This document shows, piece by piece, positions 8,950 to 17,531 of a stretch of 64,000 bases of DNA (positions within the stretch are counted from its first letter, which is position 1; every line of letters starts with the position of its first letter). A program made the position numbers and the translations under genes. The stretch is from contig JABXHI010000058.1 of NCBI GenBank assembly GCA_013393415.1, positions 34,353 through 98,352 on the forward strand, given 5' to 3'. This stretch comes from Micrococcaceae bacterium (lineage in GTDB: Bacteria > Actinomycetota > Actinomycetes > Actinomycetales > Micrococcaceae). The notes below the pieces were generated by a model that searched no databases, was not told the origin of the DNA, and saw nothing but the letters and a program-made list of their open reading frames with translations.

Positions 8950-8986
8950 TAGGTTTTGCCAACCCTGGCACCTGCCCTTCACGCAG

Positions 8987-9016
8987 AACCCGCAGCATAC
9001 TATGCTGCGGGTTTTT
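8987..9016 (+). terminator. Intrinsic terminator after the DUF3040 gene
   Basis: A near-perfect inverted repeat (AACCCGCAGCATA and its complement, meeting at one base) is followed directly by a T run. It separates the DUF3040 gene from the convergent LppM-domain gene, which stops at 9035. Confidence 0.9.
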
Positions 9017-9034
9017 GCATGTGCACAGCGGCGT

Positions 9035-11092
9035 CTACGTATCCTCACCATCGCGGTGGCCTGGCTCCTTGGTAGGGCGTTTGTCATCTTTGGCAGGCTC
9101 TGATGATTCGTCAGTCATCTTCGTGTCGTCATCACGATCCAGCTGTGCCTCGGGAGCTTGGTAGTCCTGTGCTGATGGCAAAGGCAGGTCGGGAAACGGT
9201 CCGGTATGGTCGACCCGGGTGGCCTGAGGCCCGGGATCCGTTGGCATAGCAGAGGTAGGCAACTGCGGTCCCCCTTCGGCGCCTGGCGCTAACGGTGAAC
9301 GAAATATTTGTGATTCGGTCAGATCATCATTGGGGCCCTGTACGTTGTACGGCTTGTCCTCCTGAGCGGTGTTTGCAGTCATGATGGGGCTGGTATTTGC
9401 AGTTCTTCTCCGCCACATCAGCAAGGCTAAGCCCGCGAGGAGTAGCACCAGAATGGCTATGGCCACCCATATTGTGGTCGTAGTAGGACCGCTTGCGCTG
9501 ACATGCAGCGTGCCTGACGAATCCGCCATGACAACGGTGCCACCCGAGCTTGTCGCGGATTCGCTTTCCCCCGAATGCATTGGGGGAAGTTCTACTTGGA
9601 ATGTCGCAGTGTCTTTGACCCCACCTGTCGCGAGTTCCCAGATCGGCGACAGATCGATGTGTAGATCGTACTGGGGCCATATGCCGTTCAAAGAGTCATG
9701 GCTAACAGACACACTGTCGGTAATACCTTTGTCCTCCAAGTATGCGTTCAGTTTGCTTGCTAAATCTTGAGCATTGGCGCCCTGGATGGTCGTGGTGAAG
9801 ACTGTCGTCTCATCACGAACGGTTGTTTCAATGCTGCCGACGCCCTCGGGCGGTGCAAAGAGTTCAACGATTGTATCCTCGTGACCATCCAACGTTTCTT
9901 GGGCCACTACAAACTCGAAGGTTTGTGCCATACTGCCCGAAAAGTTGAGCTGGGACGTAGAAGTCAAAGAATCCAGAGGCATGCCTCGATTAAGTTCCAA
10001 GTAGATCTCACCATTGCCCCGGCGTTGGTCCACCATCTGCCAGTGGTCTGGATAGAGGGTCTCACCGTCTAACTGCCGGACATTTTCAGGAACACAAATT
10101 GCATCACAGGACCAGTTTGTCCCAATGTATTCTGTGATGACATCGGGTGACCCCTCGTCTCGGACGTCATTGACCTCGAACGTAGCCTGATCATTGGCCA
10201 GCAGAACCTGCATGCCCTGTTCGACGGCATCGGCTGACGAGAAGGTCGCCGAAACGGCTCTCGGCTCTGGGGCATCGCCGTCATGATTCTCTACGGCGCC
10301 CGAATCCTCGACCGCACCTTCTACCCCGGACACCTCGTTCAGCGCCTCCACCCGTTCAGCAATGAATTCGTTGTGACTGGTCGCATTTTTCGGTGATACA
10401 AGATAGGTCAAGGCGATATCGATATTGCCGGACTCCAGAATTTCCACGTCCATGCCGAGTTCTTCGAAGCGGCGGTCATCCGTGAGCTCGAGGTTGATGC
10501 GGGGGAGTGAAGTGGAGTTCGTGACTTCGTCGCCGTCAAAGATCACCGACGCGGTGCCGCTAGAAGTTAACACGCTGCTATTGCCCGAAACGATGTCTTC
10601 TTCAATGAGGGCGGTTGAAGCCCAACCCATCAAGTCGTCGTTATAGAAAGCCTCTTCAAAAACAATATCCGTCACCAACTGTTCTTCGTTGACCTGGATA
10701 TTCATCCCGCGATCGGATTCAGCGACTTCGGACGCGTCGAGGAGCGTCGTGATTTTCTGCCGATAGTCCTCCACGTCGTCGAAGGTTAGCGTGAACGTCG
10801 CGCTATAGCCTTCGTTTTCTTGTTCGACGCCGTTAAAGCTCAGCACATCGGGCACATGATTTTCCAGTGCCTGCGTTGCTGCCTCGATGCCACCGGACAA
10901 CGTCTCCACATCACTATCAGCCATAGTCAGTACGAACTGGCGTTGCCCCGAATAGTCGTTCTGGAGGGTGAGTTGTGTGTTGACGTTGGCACCACAAGCC
11001 GTCAGGACAAGGGCAGCAAAAATCACGAACAGTGTCGCGATGCGCGTCCGGGAACCCCGCGGTTTCGTGGGTTGGGTCTGGCTGTGGTTCAT
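9035..11092 (-). CDS. LppM-domain (DUF3153) lipoprotein, extended form
   Basis: 685 residues. A lipoprotein signal peptide ends in LVLTAC with Cys33 as the lipidated residue. The exported part contains repeated LppM-like beta domains (for example TFTLTFDDVEDYRQK and QLTLQNDYSGQRQFVLTM). A membrane segment lies at about 540-563 (TIWVAIAILVLLLAGLALLM), followed by a charged cytoplasmic tail of 120 residues rich in Asp, Pro and Glu. M. tuberculosis LppM (Rv2171) is much shorter, so this protein is both lipidated and, by prediction, membrane-spanning. It lies divergent to mraZ across a long regulatory region. Function unknown; a role at the cell envelope is inferred. Confidence 0.8.
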   Translation of the reverse strand: MNHSQTQPTKPRGSRTRIATLFVIFAALVLTACGANVNTQLTLQNDYSGQRQFVLTMADSDVETLSGGIEAATQALENHVPDVLSFNGVEQENEGYSATFTLTFDDVEDYRQKITTLLDASEVAESDRGMNIQVNEEQLVTDIVFEEAFYNDDLMGWASTALIEEDIVSGNSSVLTSSGTASVIFDGDEVTNSTSLPRINLELTDDRRFEELGMDVEILESGNIDIALTYLVSPKNATSHNEFIAERVEALNEVSGVEGAVEDSGAVENHDGDAPEPRAVSATFSSADAVEQGMQVLLANDQATFEVNDVRDEGSPDVITEYIGTNWSCDAICVPENVRQLDGETLYPDHWQMVDQRRGNGEIYLELNRGMPLDSLTSTSQLNFSGSMAQTFEFVVAQETLDGHEDTIVELFAPPEGVGSIETTVRDETTVFTTTIQGANAQDLASKLNAYLEDKGITDSVSVSHDSLNGIWPQYDLHIDLSPIWELATGGVKDTATFQVELPPMHSGESESATSSGGTVVMADSSGTLHVSASGPTTTTIWVAIAILVLLLAGLALLMWRRRTANTSPIMTANTAQEDKPYNVQGPNDDLTESQIFRSPLAPGAEGGPQLPTSAMPTDPGPQATRVDHTGPFPDLPLPSAQDYQAPEAQLDRDDDTKMTDESSEPAKDDKRPTKEPGHRDGEDT

Positions 11093-11271
11093 GTTCTTTG
11101 CACTCTAAACTTTCATTCGGCGCGCACCCGAGTCATGCCGTGGTGGATGGTGCTCTGCTCCATCGTAGCGAGCGAAGTTCGACAAAGTGACCGAGACACC
11201 GCAGAATTCGCTCTGGGTGCGACACGACGTTGCGGCCATTTCGTGGTGGCTTCGATGCATGAAAGCCCATA

Positions 11272-11286
11272 CCCCACTTTGCTCCA
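11272..11286 (-). promoter_or_regulatory. Possible MraZ-type box pair, minus orientation
   Basis: On the minus strand TGGAG and TGGGG are spaced by 5 nt (CAAAG), the same unit as in the boxes beside mraZ but in reverse orientation, pointing toward the LppM gene. Confidence 0.35.
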
Positions 11287-11406
11287 CACGGTCGCTGGGT
11301 GCTGCAGTGGTGCAGTTTTCGGGGTCGAGAACTTGGCGATGCCCCAGGAAATTTCGAACTTTTGTCACATTGTTCACACTTTGGAAAATGCGTCCTCCAC
11401 CACCCT

Positions 11407-11431
11407 CCCCAATACGCCCCACTTTGCTCCT
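11407..11431 (-). promoter_or_regulatory. Possible MraZ-type box cluster, minus orientation
   Basis: On the minus strand AGGAG, TGGGG and TGGGG follow each other with 5-nt spacers (CAAAG, CGTAT). The last two match the TGGGN box exactly. Confidence 0.4.
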
Positions 11432-11501
11432 AGGAACAGTGAATCGGCGTCATACCGCCCAAGTAAGCGGGATGGTTTTCTGGCGTGCGGGTAGATAATT
11501 C

Positions 11502-11530
11502 TTGGGAAATCCCTGAGAATAGTGTAGAAG
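11502..11530 (+). promoter_or_regulatory. Candidate mraZ promoter
   Basis: TTGGGA (11502-11507) and TAGAAG (11525-11530) are separated by 17 bp, placing a start site just before the MraZ boxes at 11541. Both hexamers are imperfect. Confidence 0.35.
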
Positions 11531-11540
11531 ATCTTGAATG

Positions 11541-11565
11541 TGGGGGAAAGTGGGGTAAAGTGGAG
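11541..11565 (+). promoter_or_regulatory. MraZ operator: three phased TGGGN-type boxes
   Basis: TGGGG, TGGGG and TGGAG follow with 5-nt spacers (GAAAG, TAAAG), so the unit recurs every 10 bp. This is the arrangement known to be bound by MraZ in E. coli, and it lies 67 bp before mraZ, consistent with autoregulation of the dcw operon. Confidence 0.75.
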
Positions 11566-11632
11566 CTCGAAAGAGGACGGTGATCGTAGAGCTTGAGCAA
11601 TCGGGATCAGACAACGGTGGAGGTAGTGCCAA

Positions 11633-12064
11633 ATGTTCTTGGGTACTTACACTCCACGCTTGGATGAAAAGTCTCGCTTGATCTTGCCAGCGAAGTTCAG
11701 AGATGAGCTATCTGACGGTCTGGTACTTACCAGGGGTCAGGAGCGCTGTGTGTATGTGTTCTCGATGGAGGAATTTCAGCGAGTCCACGAGCAGATGCGA
11801 GAAGCCCCACTCTCTTCACGCCAGGCCAGGGATTACATACGTGTGTTTCTCTCCGGGGCTTCAGATGAAAAACCGGATAAACAAGGCAGGATTACCATTC
11901 CGGCCCCGCTGCGTGACTACGCGGGATTGGATCGGGACGTTGCTGTTATTGGCGCTGGCACACGTGCAGAAATCTGGGACCAGAACTCCTGGAACGAATA
12001 CTTGAACCAGCAGGAATCGGCTTTCTCCGAAACTGACGAAGAGGTTATTCCGGGGTTGTTCTAA
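11633..12064 (+). CDS. mraZ: Transcriptional regulator MraZ
   Basis: 143 residues, the usual length. Two SpoVT/AbrB-like halves are visible: [22 protein letters not shown], with the DxKxR motif, and the second copy [18 protein letters not shown]. MraZ forms a ring-shaped oligomer that binds repeats upstream of its own gene and controls the division and wall cluster. GGAGG lies about 9 nt before the ATG, and three MraZ-type boxes precede it. It is the first gene of the dcw cluster here. Confidence 0.96.
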   Translation: MFLGTYTPRLDEKSRLILPAKFRDELSDGLVLTRGQERCVYVFSMEEFQRVHEQMREAPLSSRQARDYIRVFLSGASDEKPDKQGRITIPAPLRDYAGLDRDVAVIGAGTRAEIWDQNSWNEYLNQQESAFSETDEEVIPGLF

Positions 12065-12124
12065 GTCATGGATATCGCACAGCACACAACTCAATTACGA
12101 CTGGGACTCTTATTTCAGACCTCT

Positions 12125-12205
12125 ATCCGGACAGCTGGCCTGTCTTCCCCTGGGCCAGGTGCACGGATGGGGATCTGGAGTAAGAGCCATCATTTTTACC
12201 GGACA
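12125..12205 (+). ncRNA. Candidate structured RNA in the rsmH leader (mraW-motif-like position)
   Basis: In the 167-bp gap between mraZ and rsmH a nested hairpin can be drawn: ATCCG (12125-12129) pairs with CGGAT (12164-12168), and CTGGCC (12135-12140) pairs with GGCCAG (12153-12158). The octamer CCGGACAG occurs twice, near 12128 and 12199. A conserved 'mraW' RNA motif upstream of this gene is described in Actinobacteria; I infer this may be it, from position and structure only. Confidence 0.35.
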
Positions 12206-12231
12206 GTGACGGCATAAACCGAAGGAGCGCA

Positions 12232-13257
12232 ATGGCAGCCTTTGACCAAGACGGTCAGGAACATGGCCAAGAGGCTCCAAGCGCTGCGCAACGTCATGTT
12301 CCAGTGATGGCCGATCGAGTCGTTGACGTCATCGCCCCCGGCATTGAGGTTGCTCGAACGCACGGCAGAACCCCTGTGATTGTAGATGCGACGCTGGGTA
12401 TGGGTGGTCACACCGAACTGATGCTCAACCGTTTCGAAGATGCCACCGTCATCGGCATCGATCGCGATACACAAGCCCTAGAGCTAGCAGGCCAGCGGCT
12501 GGCTTCCTTCGGTGAACGATTCGTAGCTTTCCACGGAACCTATGACGAGATCCCCGGTGCACTGGCTTCTGCCTCAGTCGGGGCAGCGGACGGCTACCTT
12601 TATGATCTCGGTGTTTCTTCATTCCAGCTGGATGAACGCGACCGCGGTTTCGCCTATTCATACGATGCACCATTGGACATGCGGATGGATCCGACCGCAC
12701 GGTTTAGTGCTGCGGATCTTGTCAATAACTACGACCAGCGCGAGCTGGAACAGCTCATTCGACGATTTGGGGAAGAGAAATTCGCTCGCCGTATTGCAAC
12801 CGCGATCGTCGAGCGTCGCCGTAACCAACCATTTGCTCGTACCGGTGATCTGGTCGAGGTGATTCGCGAGGCCGTGCCGGTATTTGCAGGACGTCCAGGT
12901 GGTCACCCGGCAAAACGTACTTTCCAGGCGCTGCGTATTGAAGTCAACGAGGAACTTAATATTTTGCGTCAGGCACTACCTGCCGCGATAGATGGGTTGC
13001 AGATCGGTGGGCGAATGGTGGTCATGAGCTACCACTCGCTAGAAGACCGAATTACGAAAAAAGCATTCCAAAAGGAAGCGACAAGCCTGACACCACCGGA
13101 TTTCCCGGTCGAATTAGAAGAGCATGCTCCAGTGGTCACGGTCCTCACACGAGGGGCTGAAAAGCCCACCGAAGACGAAATCGCCGAGAACCCCCGGGCT
13201 GCTTCAGCCAAAGTACGCGCTATAGAAAAGATTCGACCAACTAGGAGCAACGGATGA
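12232..13257 (+). CDS. rsmH: 16S rRNA (cytosine(1402)-N(4))-methyltransferase
   Basis: 341 residues. It opens with [14 protein letters not shown] and the SAM-binding loop [15 protein letters not shown], then [23 protein letters not shown] and the C-terminal [16 protein letters not shown], all RsmH (MraW) signatures. It methylates C1402 in the decoding centre of 16S rRNA. AAGGAG precedes the ATG at 5-6 nt. The stop overlaps the next start by 4 nt (ATGA). Confidence 0.96.
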   Translation: MAAFDQDGQEHGQEAPSAAQRHVPVMADRVVDVIAPGIEVARTHGRTPVIVDATLGMGGHTELMLNRFEDATVIGIDRDTQALELAGQRLASFGERFVAFHGTYDEIPGALASASVGAADGYLYDLGVSSFQLDERDRGFAYSYDAPLDMRMDPTARFSAADLVNNYDQRELEQLIRRFGEEKFARRIATAIVERRRNQPFARTGDLVEVIREAVPVFAGRPGGHPAKRTFQALRIEVNEELNILRQALPAAIDGLQIGGRMVVMSYHSLEDRITKKAFQKEATSLTPPDFPVELEEHAPVVTVLTRGAEKPTEDEIAENPRAASAKVRAIEKIRPTRSNG

Positions 13258-14021
13258 CAACTTCCCCCTCAAACATCCGCGTATTGCACCCCTACTCAAC
13301 CGATTCGACTGCTGAACCTTTAGAAGAGGAGCAGCTCCAAAACGTTGAGACCCAACCCGGCTATACCCCCGGTGAAGGTGATACCGACGCGAAAACACGC
13401 CGTGACCAATTCAAGGTCATCTCTGGCCAGCTCAAACGTGCGCCCATTGGGTATAGCATCTTCGTGCTCTCCATCCCGGTCATAGCGCTGCTCATCGTAC
13501 TCGTCGTCAATATTGTGCTCTCTAACCGTCAGTACGACATGGTCGAGCTCGACAGTCAGCTCACCAATATCACCCAGTCGAACGAAGCATTGGCACAGGA
13601 ACTATCTCAAAAGTCGGCTCCACAGTCAGTGGCTCAGCAGGCCGCAGATCTCGGTATGGTCCTGCCTGGTACGTCGGCCTCGATTGACTTGGCTTCCGGT
13701 GAGGTGATCGGCACCGCAACCGCTGCAGAAGCAGATAACACCCCCACAAGTTTCGTATCCGAGCCCACCGTCCGCTCAAGTACCGGCATTCCGTCCGAAG
13801 TCGAAGCACCGGTAGAAAATGACTCTGAACCAGTAACAGTCAACAATGAGCGCGTCGCTGGACCCGAATCCAATACCGTGGCAATCGATGCCCCACAAAT
13901 CTCTGTGCCCGACTCAAATGTGACAAATTCACCAGCTGAAGATGGCGTGGCAAGCGGTGGCGACGCATCCTCCATGGGTAGTCTTCAAGGACCCCAGGTA
14001 AGTCTTCCGTCCGGCAACTAG
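13254..14021 (+). CDS. ftsL: FtsL-like division protein with long C-terminal tail
   Basis: 255 residues: about 60 cytoplasmic residues, one membrane segment (about 65-86, [17 protein letters not shown]), a short coiled coil (about 92-120, [22 protein letters not shown]) and then [14 protein letters not shown], which matches the end of actinobacterial FtsL. Unusually, another 110 or so low-complexity acidic/Ser residues follow outside the membrane. FtsL recruits FtsI and FtsW to the septum with FtsQ/FtsB. Identification rests on topology and position between rsmH and ftsI; sequence similarity in this family is always weak. Confidence 0.8.
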   Translation: MTTSPSNIRVLHPYSTDSTAEPLEEEQLQNVETQPGYTPGEGDTDAKTRRDQFKVISGQLKRAPIGYSIFVLSIPVIALLIVLVVNIVLSNRQYDMVELDSQLTNITQSNEALAQELSQKSAPQSVAQQAADLGMVLPGTSASIDLASGEVIGTATAAEADNTPTSFVSEPTVRSSTGIPSEVEAPVENDSEPVTVNNERVAGPESNTVAIDAPQISVPDSNVTNSPAEDGVASGGDASSMGSLQGPQVSLPSGN

Positions 14022-14064
14022 TCCCGGCCTTGCGGGTTGGCTATGTTGAAGGTAGGTGAGTTGT

Positions 14065-15849
14065 GTGCCCCAAGCACCTGTTGCTGGAACGCAAAAGTCC
14101 AGACTCAAAGTAACCATGACGTTGCTTATGGTCTGCCTCATGGTGTTAGGCGGCCGGCTCCTCTTCATTCAAGGCATCGATGCTGAAGACCAAGCCCAAA
14201 AGGCCATGGATCGACGAACACGGCCCGTAACGCTCGCGCCGGAGCGGGGCGCCATCCTCGATCGCGACGAAGACGTCCTCGCCGAGTCTGTGCAACGCTA
14301 TGACCTTGTAGTTGACCAGCGGCTCGTGCAAGATTCCAGAGTGTGGGATCCAGAAACATCTGGCTACGTTGAGCTGGATATCGATGAGCAACTCGCGGAG
14401 CTTTCCGAGCTGCTAGAAATCAACCTGCCAGAACTGCGGGAACTGATGGTCGGGGACCGTCCATACAGAATTGTTTCCCGGCGTGTCACACCAGAAGTCA
14501 AAGAAGCAGCCCTCGACATTAATATTCCAGGACTGCTGTCCGAACCGGTTGCCGACCGGGTGTACCCCAACGGAGCGGTAGCTGGATCCGTGCTGGGCTT
14601 TACAGGCCAAGATGGTCAAGGCCTAGAAGGTATCGAACGTGCACAGAACGAACGGCTCAACGGGCAAACCGGTGAACGAATCTTCGAAATTTCAGCCGAC
14701 GGGGTGCGCATCCCAAACGCCTCATTTTCCGAAACCCCAGCGATCAATGGCAATGACATTCGACTCACAATAGACCAGGACGTCTCATGGTTCGCCCAGG
14801 AGGCGATTGCCGACAAAGTCGATGAGTATAACGCTGAATGGGGCAATATCGTCGTCATGGACGCAAAAACTGGTGAATTACTTGCGCTGGCAGACTCAGA
14901 GACCGTTGATCCCGCAGATCCCACCGAAACCGATCCACTATTTTGGCGACCCACCGCACTCACCCAGGCATATGAACCGGGTTCGACCGGCAAAGCAGTG
15001 ACCTTTGCGAGCGCATTCGATGCAGGTGTCGTCACACCCGAGGAAGAGTGGACCGTGCCGAGCACACAAACGTTCAATAACGAGGAAATCCATGACTCGT
15101 TGCCCCACGACACCTACGACATGAGGACCGCGGGAATCTTTGCGCGTTCGTATAATACGGGGACAGTTCAGGTTGCCCAACAGCTCTCGTCGGAGGAGCG
15201 ATGGCAGTACATGACCGACTTCGGCATCGGTCAACCAATTGACATCGGTCTCAACGCGGTGAATCAAGGGCTTTTTGCCTCCTGGGAGGACTGGGACCGC
15301 CGTCAACACTTCACGACGACATTCGGACAGGCCTACTCACTCACGGCACTGCACACGACACAAATATTCCAGGCACTGGCCAACGAGGGGCAAATGATGC
15401 CACCTCGAATCATCGATTCCTATATAGATGAAGAAGGAATCGAGACCGAATGGGAAGCACCGACCGAGCCAAAACAAGTGGTATCAGCCGAAGCTTCCGA
15501 AGAAATGCTCAAACTCCTGGAAGGCGTCGTTGAAGAAGGCTCTGCACAAGCAGCTCAAGTCGATGGCTACCGGGTGGGCGGCAAAACGGGTACCGGGCAG
15601 GCCGCGGGTGAAGGTGGCTACGATGGCTACACCACCTCGTTTACCGGCGTCGTCCCGCTAGATGACCCCCAATTTATTGTCTCCGTGGCAGTGCATCGAC
15701 CCCAGGGAGATTGGGAAACATGGCAAGTCACCGACACCTCGGCAGACGTCATGGAATATCTGCTGAGCAAATACTCCGTGCCTCCATCCGAAACAGGGCC
15801 ACAGCACTATGATGTATTTACAGAAGATCCACAGGAAAGGCCGTGGTGA
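14065..15849 (+). CDS. ftsI: Peptidoglycan transpeptidase FtsI (PBP3/PbpB)
   Basis: About 594 residues from the GTG at 14065 (AGGTGAG upstream); a GTG at 14056 is also in frame. One N-terminal membrane segment (about 15-32) is followed by the PBP dimerisation domain (TLAPERGAILDRDEDVLA) and the transpeptidase domain with SxxK (active Ser307 in STGK), SYN (ARSYNTGTVQ) and KTG (GGKTGTGQAAG). It cross-links septal peptidoglycan together with FtsW. It overlaps murE by 7 nt. Confidence 0.95.
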   Translation: MPQAPVAGTQKSRLKVTMTLLMVCLMVLGGRLLFIQGIDAEDQAQKAMDRRTRPVTLAPERGAILDRDEDVLAESVQRYDLVVDQRLVQDSRVWDPETSGYVELDIDEQLAELSELLEINLPELRELMVGDRPYRIVSRRVTPEVKEAALDINIPGLLSEPVADRVYPNGAVAGSVLGFTGQDGQGLEGIERAQNERLNGQTGERIFEISADGVRIPNASFSETPAINGNDIRLTIDQDVSWFAQEAIADKVDEYNAEWGNIVVMDAKTGELLALADSETVDPADPTETDPLFWRPTALTQAYEPGSTGKAVTFASAFDAGVVTPEEEWTVPSTQTFNNEEIHDSLPHDTYDMRTAGIFARSYNTGTVQVAQQLSSEERWQYMTDFGIGQPIDIGLNAVNQGLFASWEDWDRRQHFTTTFGQAYSLTALHTTQIFQALANEGQMMPPRIIDSYIDEEGIETEWEAPTEPKQVVSAEASEEMLKLLEGVVEEGSAQAAQVDGYRVGGKTGTGQAAGEGGYDGYTTSFTGVVPLDDPQFIVSVAVHRPQGDWETWQVTDTSADVMEYLLSKYSVPPSETGPQHYDVFTEDPQERPW

Positions 15850-17510
15850 CCCGTCACCACGGGAAGGCCACAACGATCATGCTGCGAACACAAAATACAT
15901 TTCATACAAAGCTCAAAGCAATCCTCAAATACTTAGCAAGTCATCACCCAACATCGACGGGGGATACCCAGACCACCGTCGCTGGTATCTCGCTGAATTC
16001 AAAGACCGTTGGACCAGGCGAGTTATATGCTGCGCTGGCTGGAGCCCAACATCACGGCGCTGACTACATTAACCAAGCGCTTGATGCCGGTGCCGTGGCG
16101 GTACTGACTGATGCCAGCGGCGCGACACGCGTTCCAGAACACGTGCCAGCCATCGTCGTCGACAACGTACGGGGCGCACTTGCTGACGCTGCGGCACTGA
16201 TCTACGGCAACGTCGAATCTCAGACCCCCCGCGTATACGGTGTCACCGGCACAAACGGAAAAACAACCACAACGTATTTTCTGAACGCCCTGCTAGCGGA
16301 GCTGGGACAAACCACCGGACTCATCGGCACTATCGAGACCAGAATCGCAGGCGTCTCAGTGCCGTCGCAATTTACCACCCCCGAAGCCCCAGACCTCCAC
16401 CGTCTCATTGCACGTATGCGTGAAGCGGGCGTTGAATCTGCGGCGATGGAAGTCTCCTCACATGCCATGGCATATAAACGGACATTCGGACTGCGCTATG
16501 CGGTGGCAGGATTTACCAACCTGACCCAAGATCACCTCGACTTGCATGGCAGTATGGACGAATACTTCGCAGCAAAAGCGCTGCTCTTTGCGCAGGAGCA
16601 TTCCCTCGAGCATGTGATCACACTCAACGGGGGAGCTGAGCCACATTGGGGCCGACAGCTGGCCGCACAGGTTCCCGGTGCGACAACACTGGACTTAGGA
16701 CCAGCCGCCCCGATAGCGGAGGCGGCCCCGGCGGAGGCGACCTGGCAAATCCAGGAGCTCGAGCCAGCGGGTCTGGGCCATCAGTTCACCCTGCGTCATG
16801 CGTCCGGTTTTACCGCGACGACCACCGTTGGTATGCCCGGTAAATTTAATGTGGCCAATGCCGCCTTGGCTGCAGTGATGGTATTTACCGGCCATGCTCC
16901 AGAGGATTGGGATAGCATCCGCGAAGCCCTCAGTGCCACGAAACCTGCTCCGTTCGCCTCGGCGGTGCCGGGCCGAATGGAAGTCATTGGCAGCCAACCG
17001 ACCGTGGTCGTGGATTTCGCTCACAATCCTGATGGTCTCACGCAAGCCCTGCAAGCAATTAACCGTTCACGGGTGCAGCATCATGGAGCCGAGGGGCGTA
17101 CGATCATGGTTTTTGGTGCAACCGGTCAACGTGATACCGCCAAACGACCACTCATGGGACGAATCGCGGCGGAATTTGCCGATGTGGTGATTGTCACCGA
17201 TGACGATCCCCACCATGAGGATCCGGCTCAGATTCGACAACCCGTCTTCGAAGCGGCTGTTGCTCATGCGGCAGCCCTTGGCGATGGAACCGAGGTCGTC
17301 GAAATCGCACCACGGGCCGATGCGCTGGCCTACGCTGTGGAAATTGCGACAGCACAGGACACCATCTTGGCCGCAGGACGCGGCCACGAAACGCATCAAG
17401 ACATTGCTGGTGAACCTTTCGCCATCGACGATCGCGTCGTGTTACGTGAGGCTCTTGTTGATTACGGATTTATTACAAACGGCCCAGCATCACCCCGAGC
17501 CTCGGACTGA
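15843..17510 (+). CDS. murE: UDP-MurNAc-L-Ala-D-Glu:diamino-acid ligase (probably L-lysine-adding)
   Basis: 555 residues. The ATP-binding loop is VTGTNGKTTTTYF, and the carbamylated-Lys region and His-containing AMEVSSHAMAY are present. The substrate-specificity loop reads DDDPHHEDP rather than the DNPR of diaminopimelate-adding enzymes, so L-lysine is the likely third residue of the stem peptide, as in Micrococcaceae. AGGAAAGG lies just before the GTG at 15843; the ATG at 15879 is a possible shorter start. The start lies inside the end of ftsI. Confidence 0.93.
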   Translation: MVTRHHGKATTIMLRTQNTFHTKLKAILKYLASHHPTSTGDTQTTVAGISLNSKTVGPGELYAALAGAQHHGADYINQALDAGAVAVLTDASGATRVPEHVPAIVVDNVRGALADAAALIYGNVESQTPRVYGVTGTNGKTTTTYFLNALLAELGQTTGLIGTIETRIAGVSVPSQFTTPEAPDLHRLIARMREAGVESAAMEVSSHAMAYKRTFGLRYAVAGFTNLTQDHLDLHGSMDEYFAAKALLFAQEHSLEHVITLNGGAEPHWGRQLAAQVPGATTLDLGPAAPIAEAAPAEATWQIQELEPAGLGHQFTLRHASGFTATTTVGMPGKFNVANAALAAVMVFTGHAPEDWDSIREALSATKPAPFASAVPGRMEVIGSQPTVVVDFAHNPDGLTQALQAINRSRVQHHGAEGRTIMVFGATGQRDTAKRPLMGRIAAEFADVVIVTDDDPHHEDPAQIRQPVFEAAVAHAAALGDGTEVVEIAPRADALAYAVEIATAQDTILAAGRGHETHQDIAGEPFAIDDRVVLREALVDYGFITNGPASPRASD

Positions 17511-17531
17511 AACGGTAAGGTCAAACACGAC

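Larger units (their letters stand above)
11093..11632. other. 540-bp intergenic regulatory region upstream of mraZ
   Basis: No convincing gene: the short frames here lack ribosome binding sites and family features. The region holds three groups of 10-bp-phased G-rich boxes (listed separately), including a 14-bp sequence CCCCACTTTGCTCC occurring twice (11272-11285 and 11417-11430). It serves the divergent LppM gene and the mraZ operon. Confidence 0.6.

Noticed and set aside
11105..11498. Open frames of about 100 codons on both strands upstream of mraZ
   Set aside because: They overlap each other, lack Shine-Dalgarno sequences and resemble no family; the region is better explained as regulatory.
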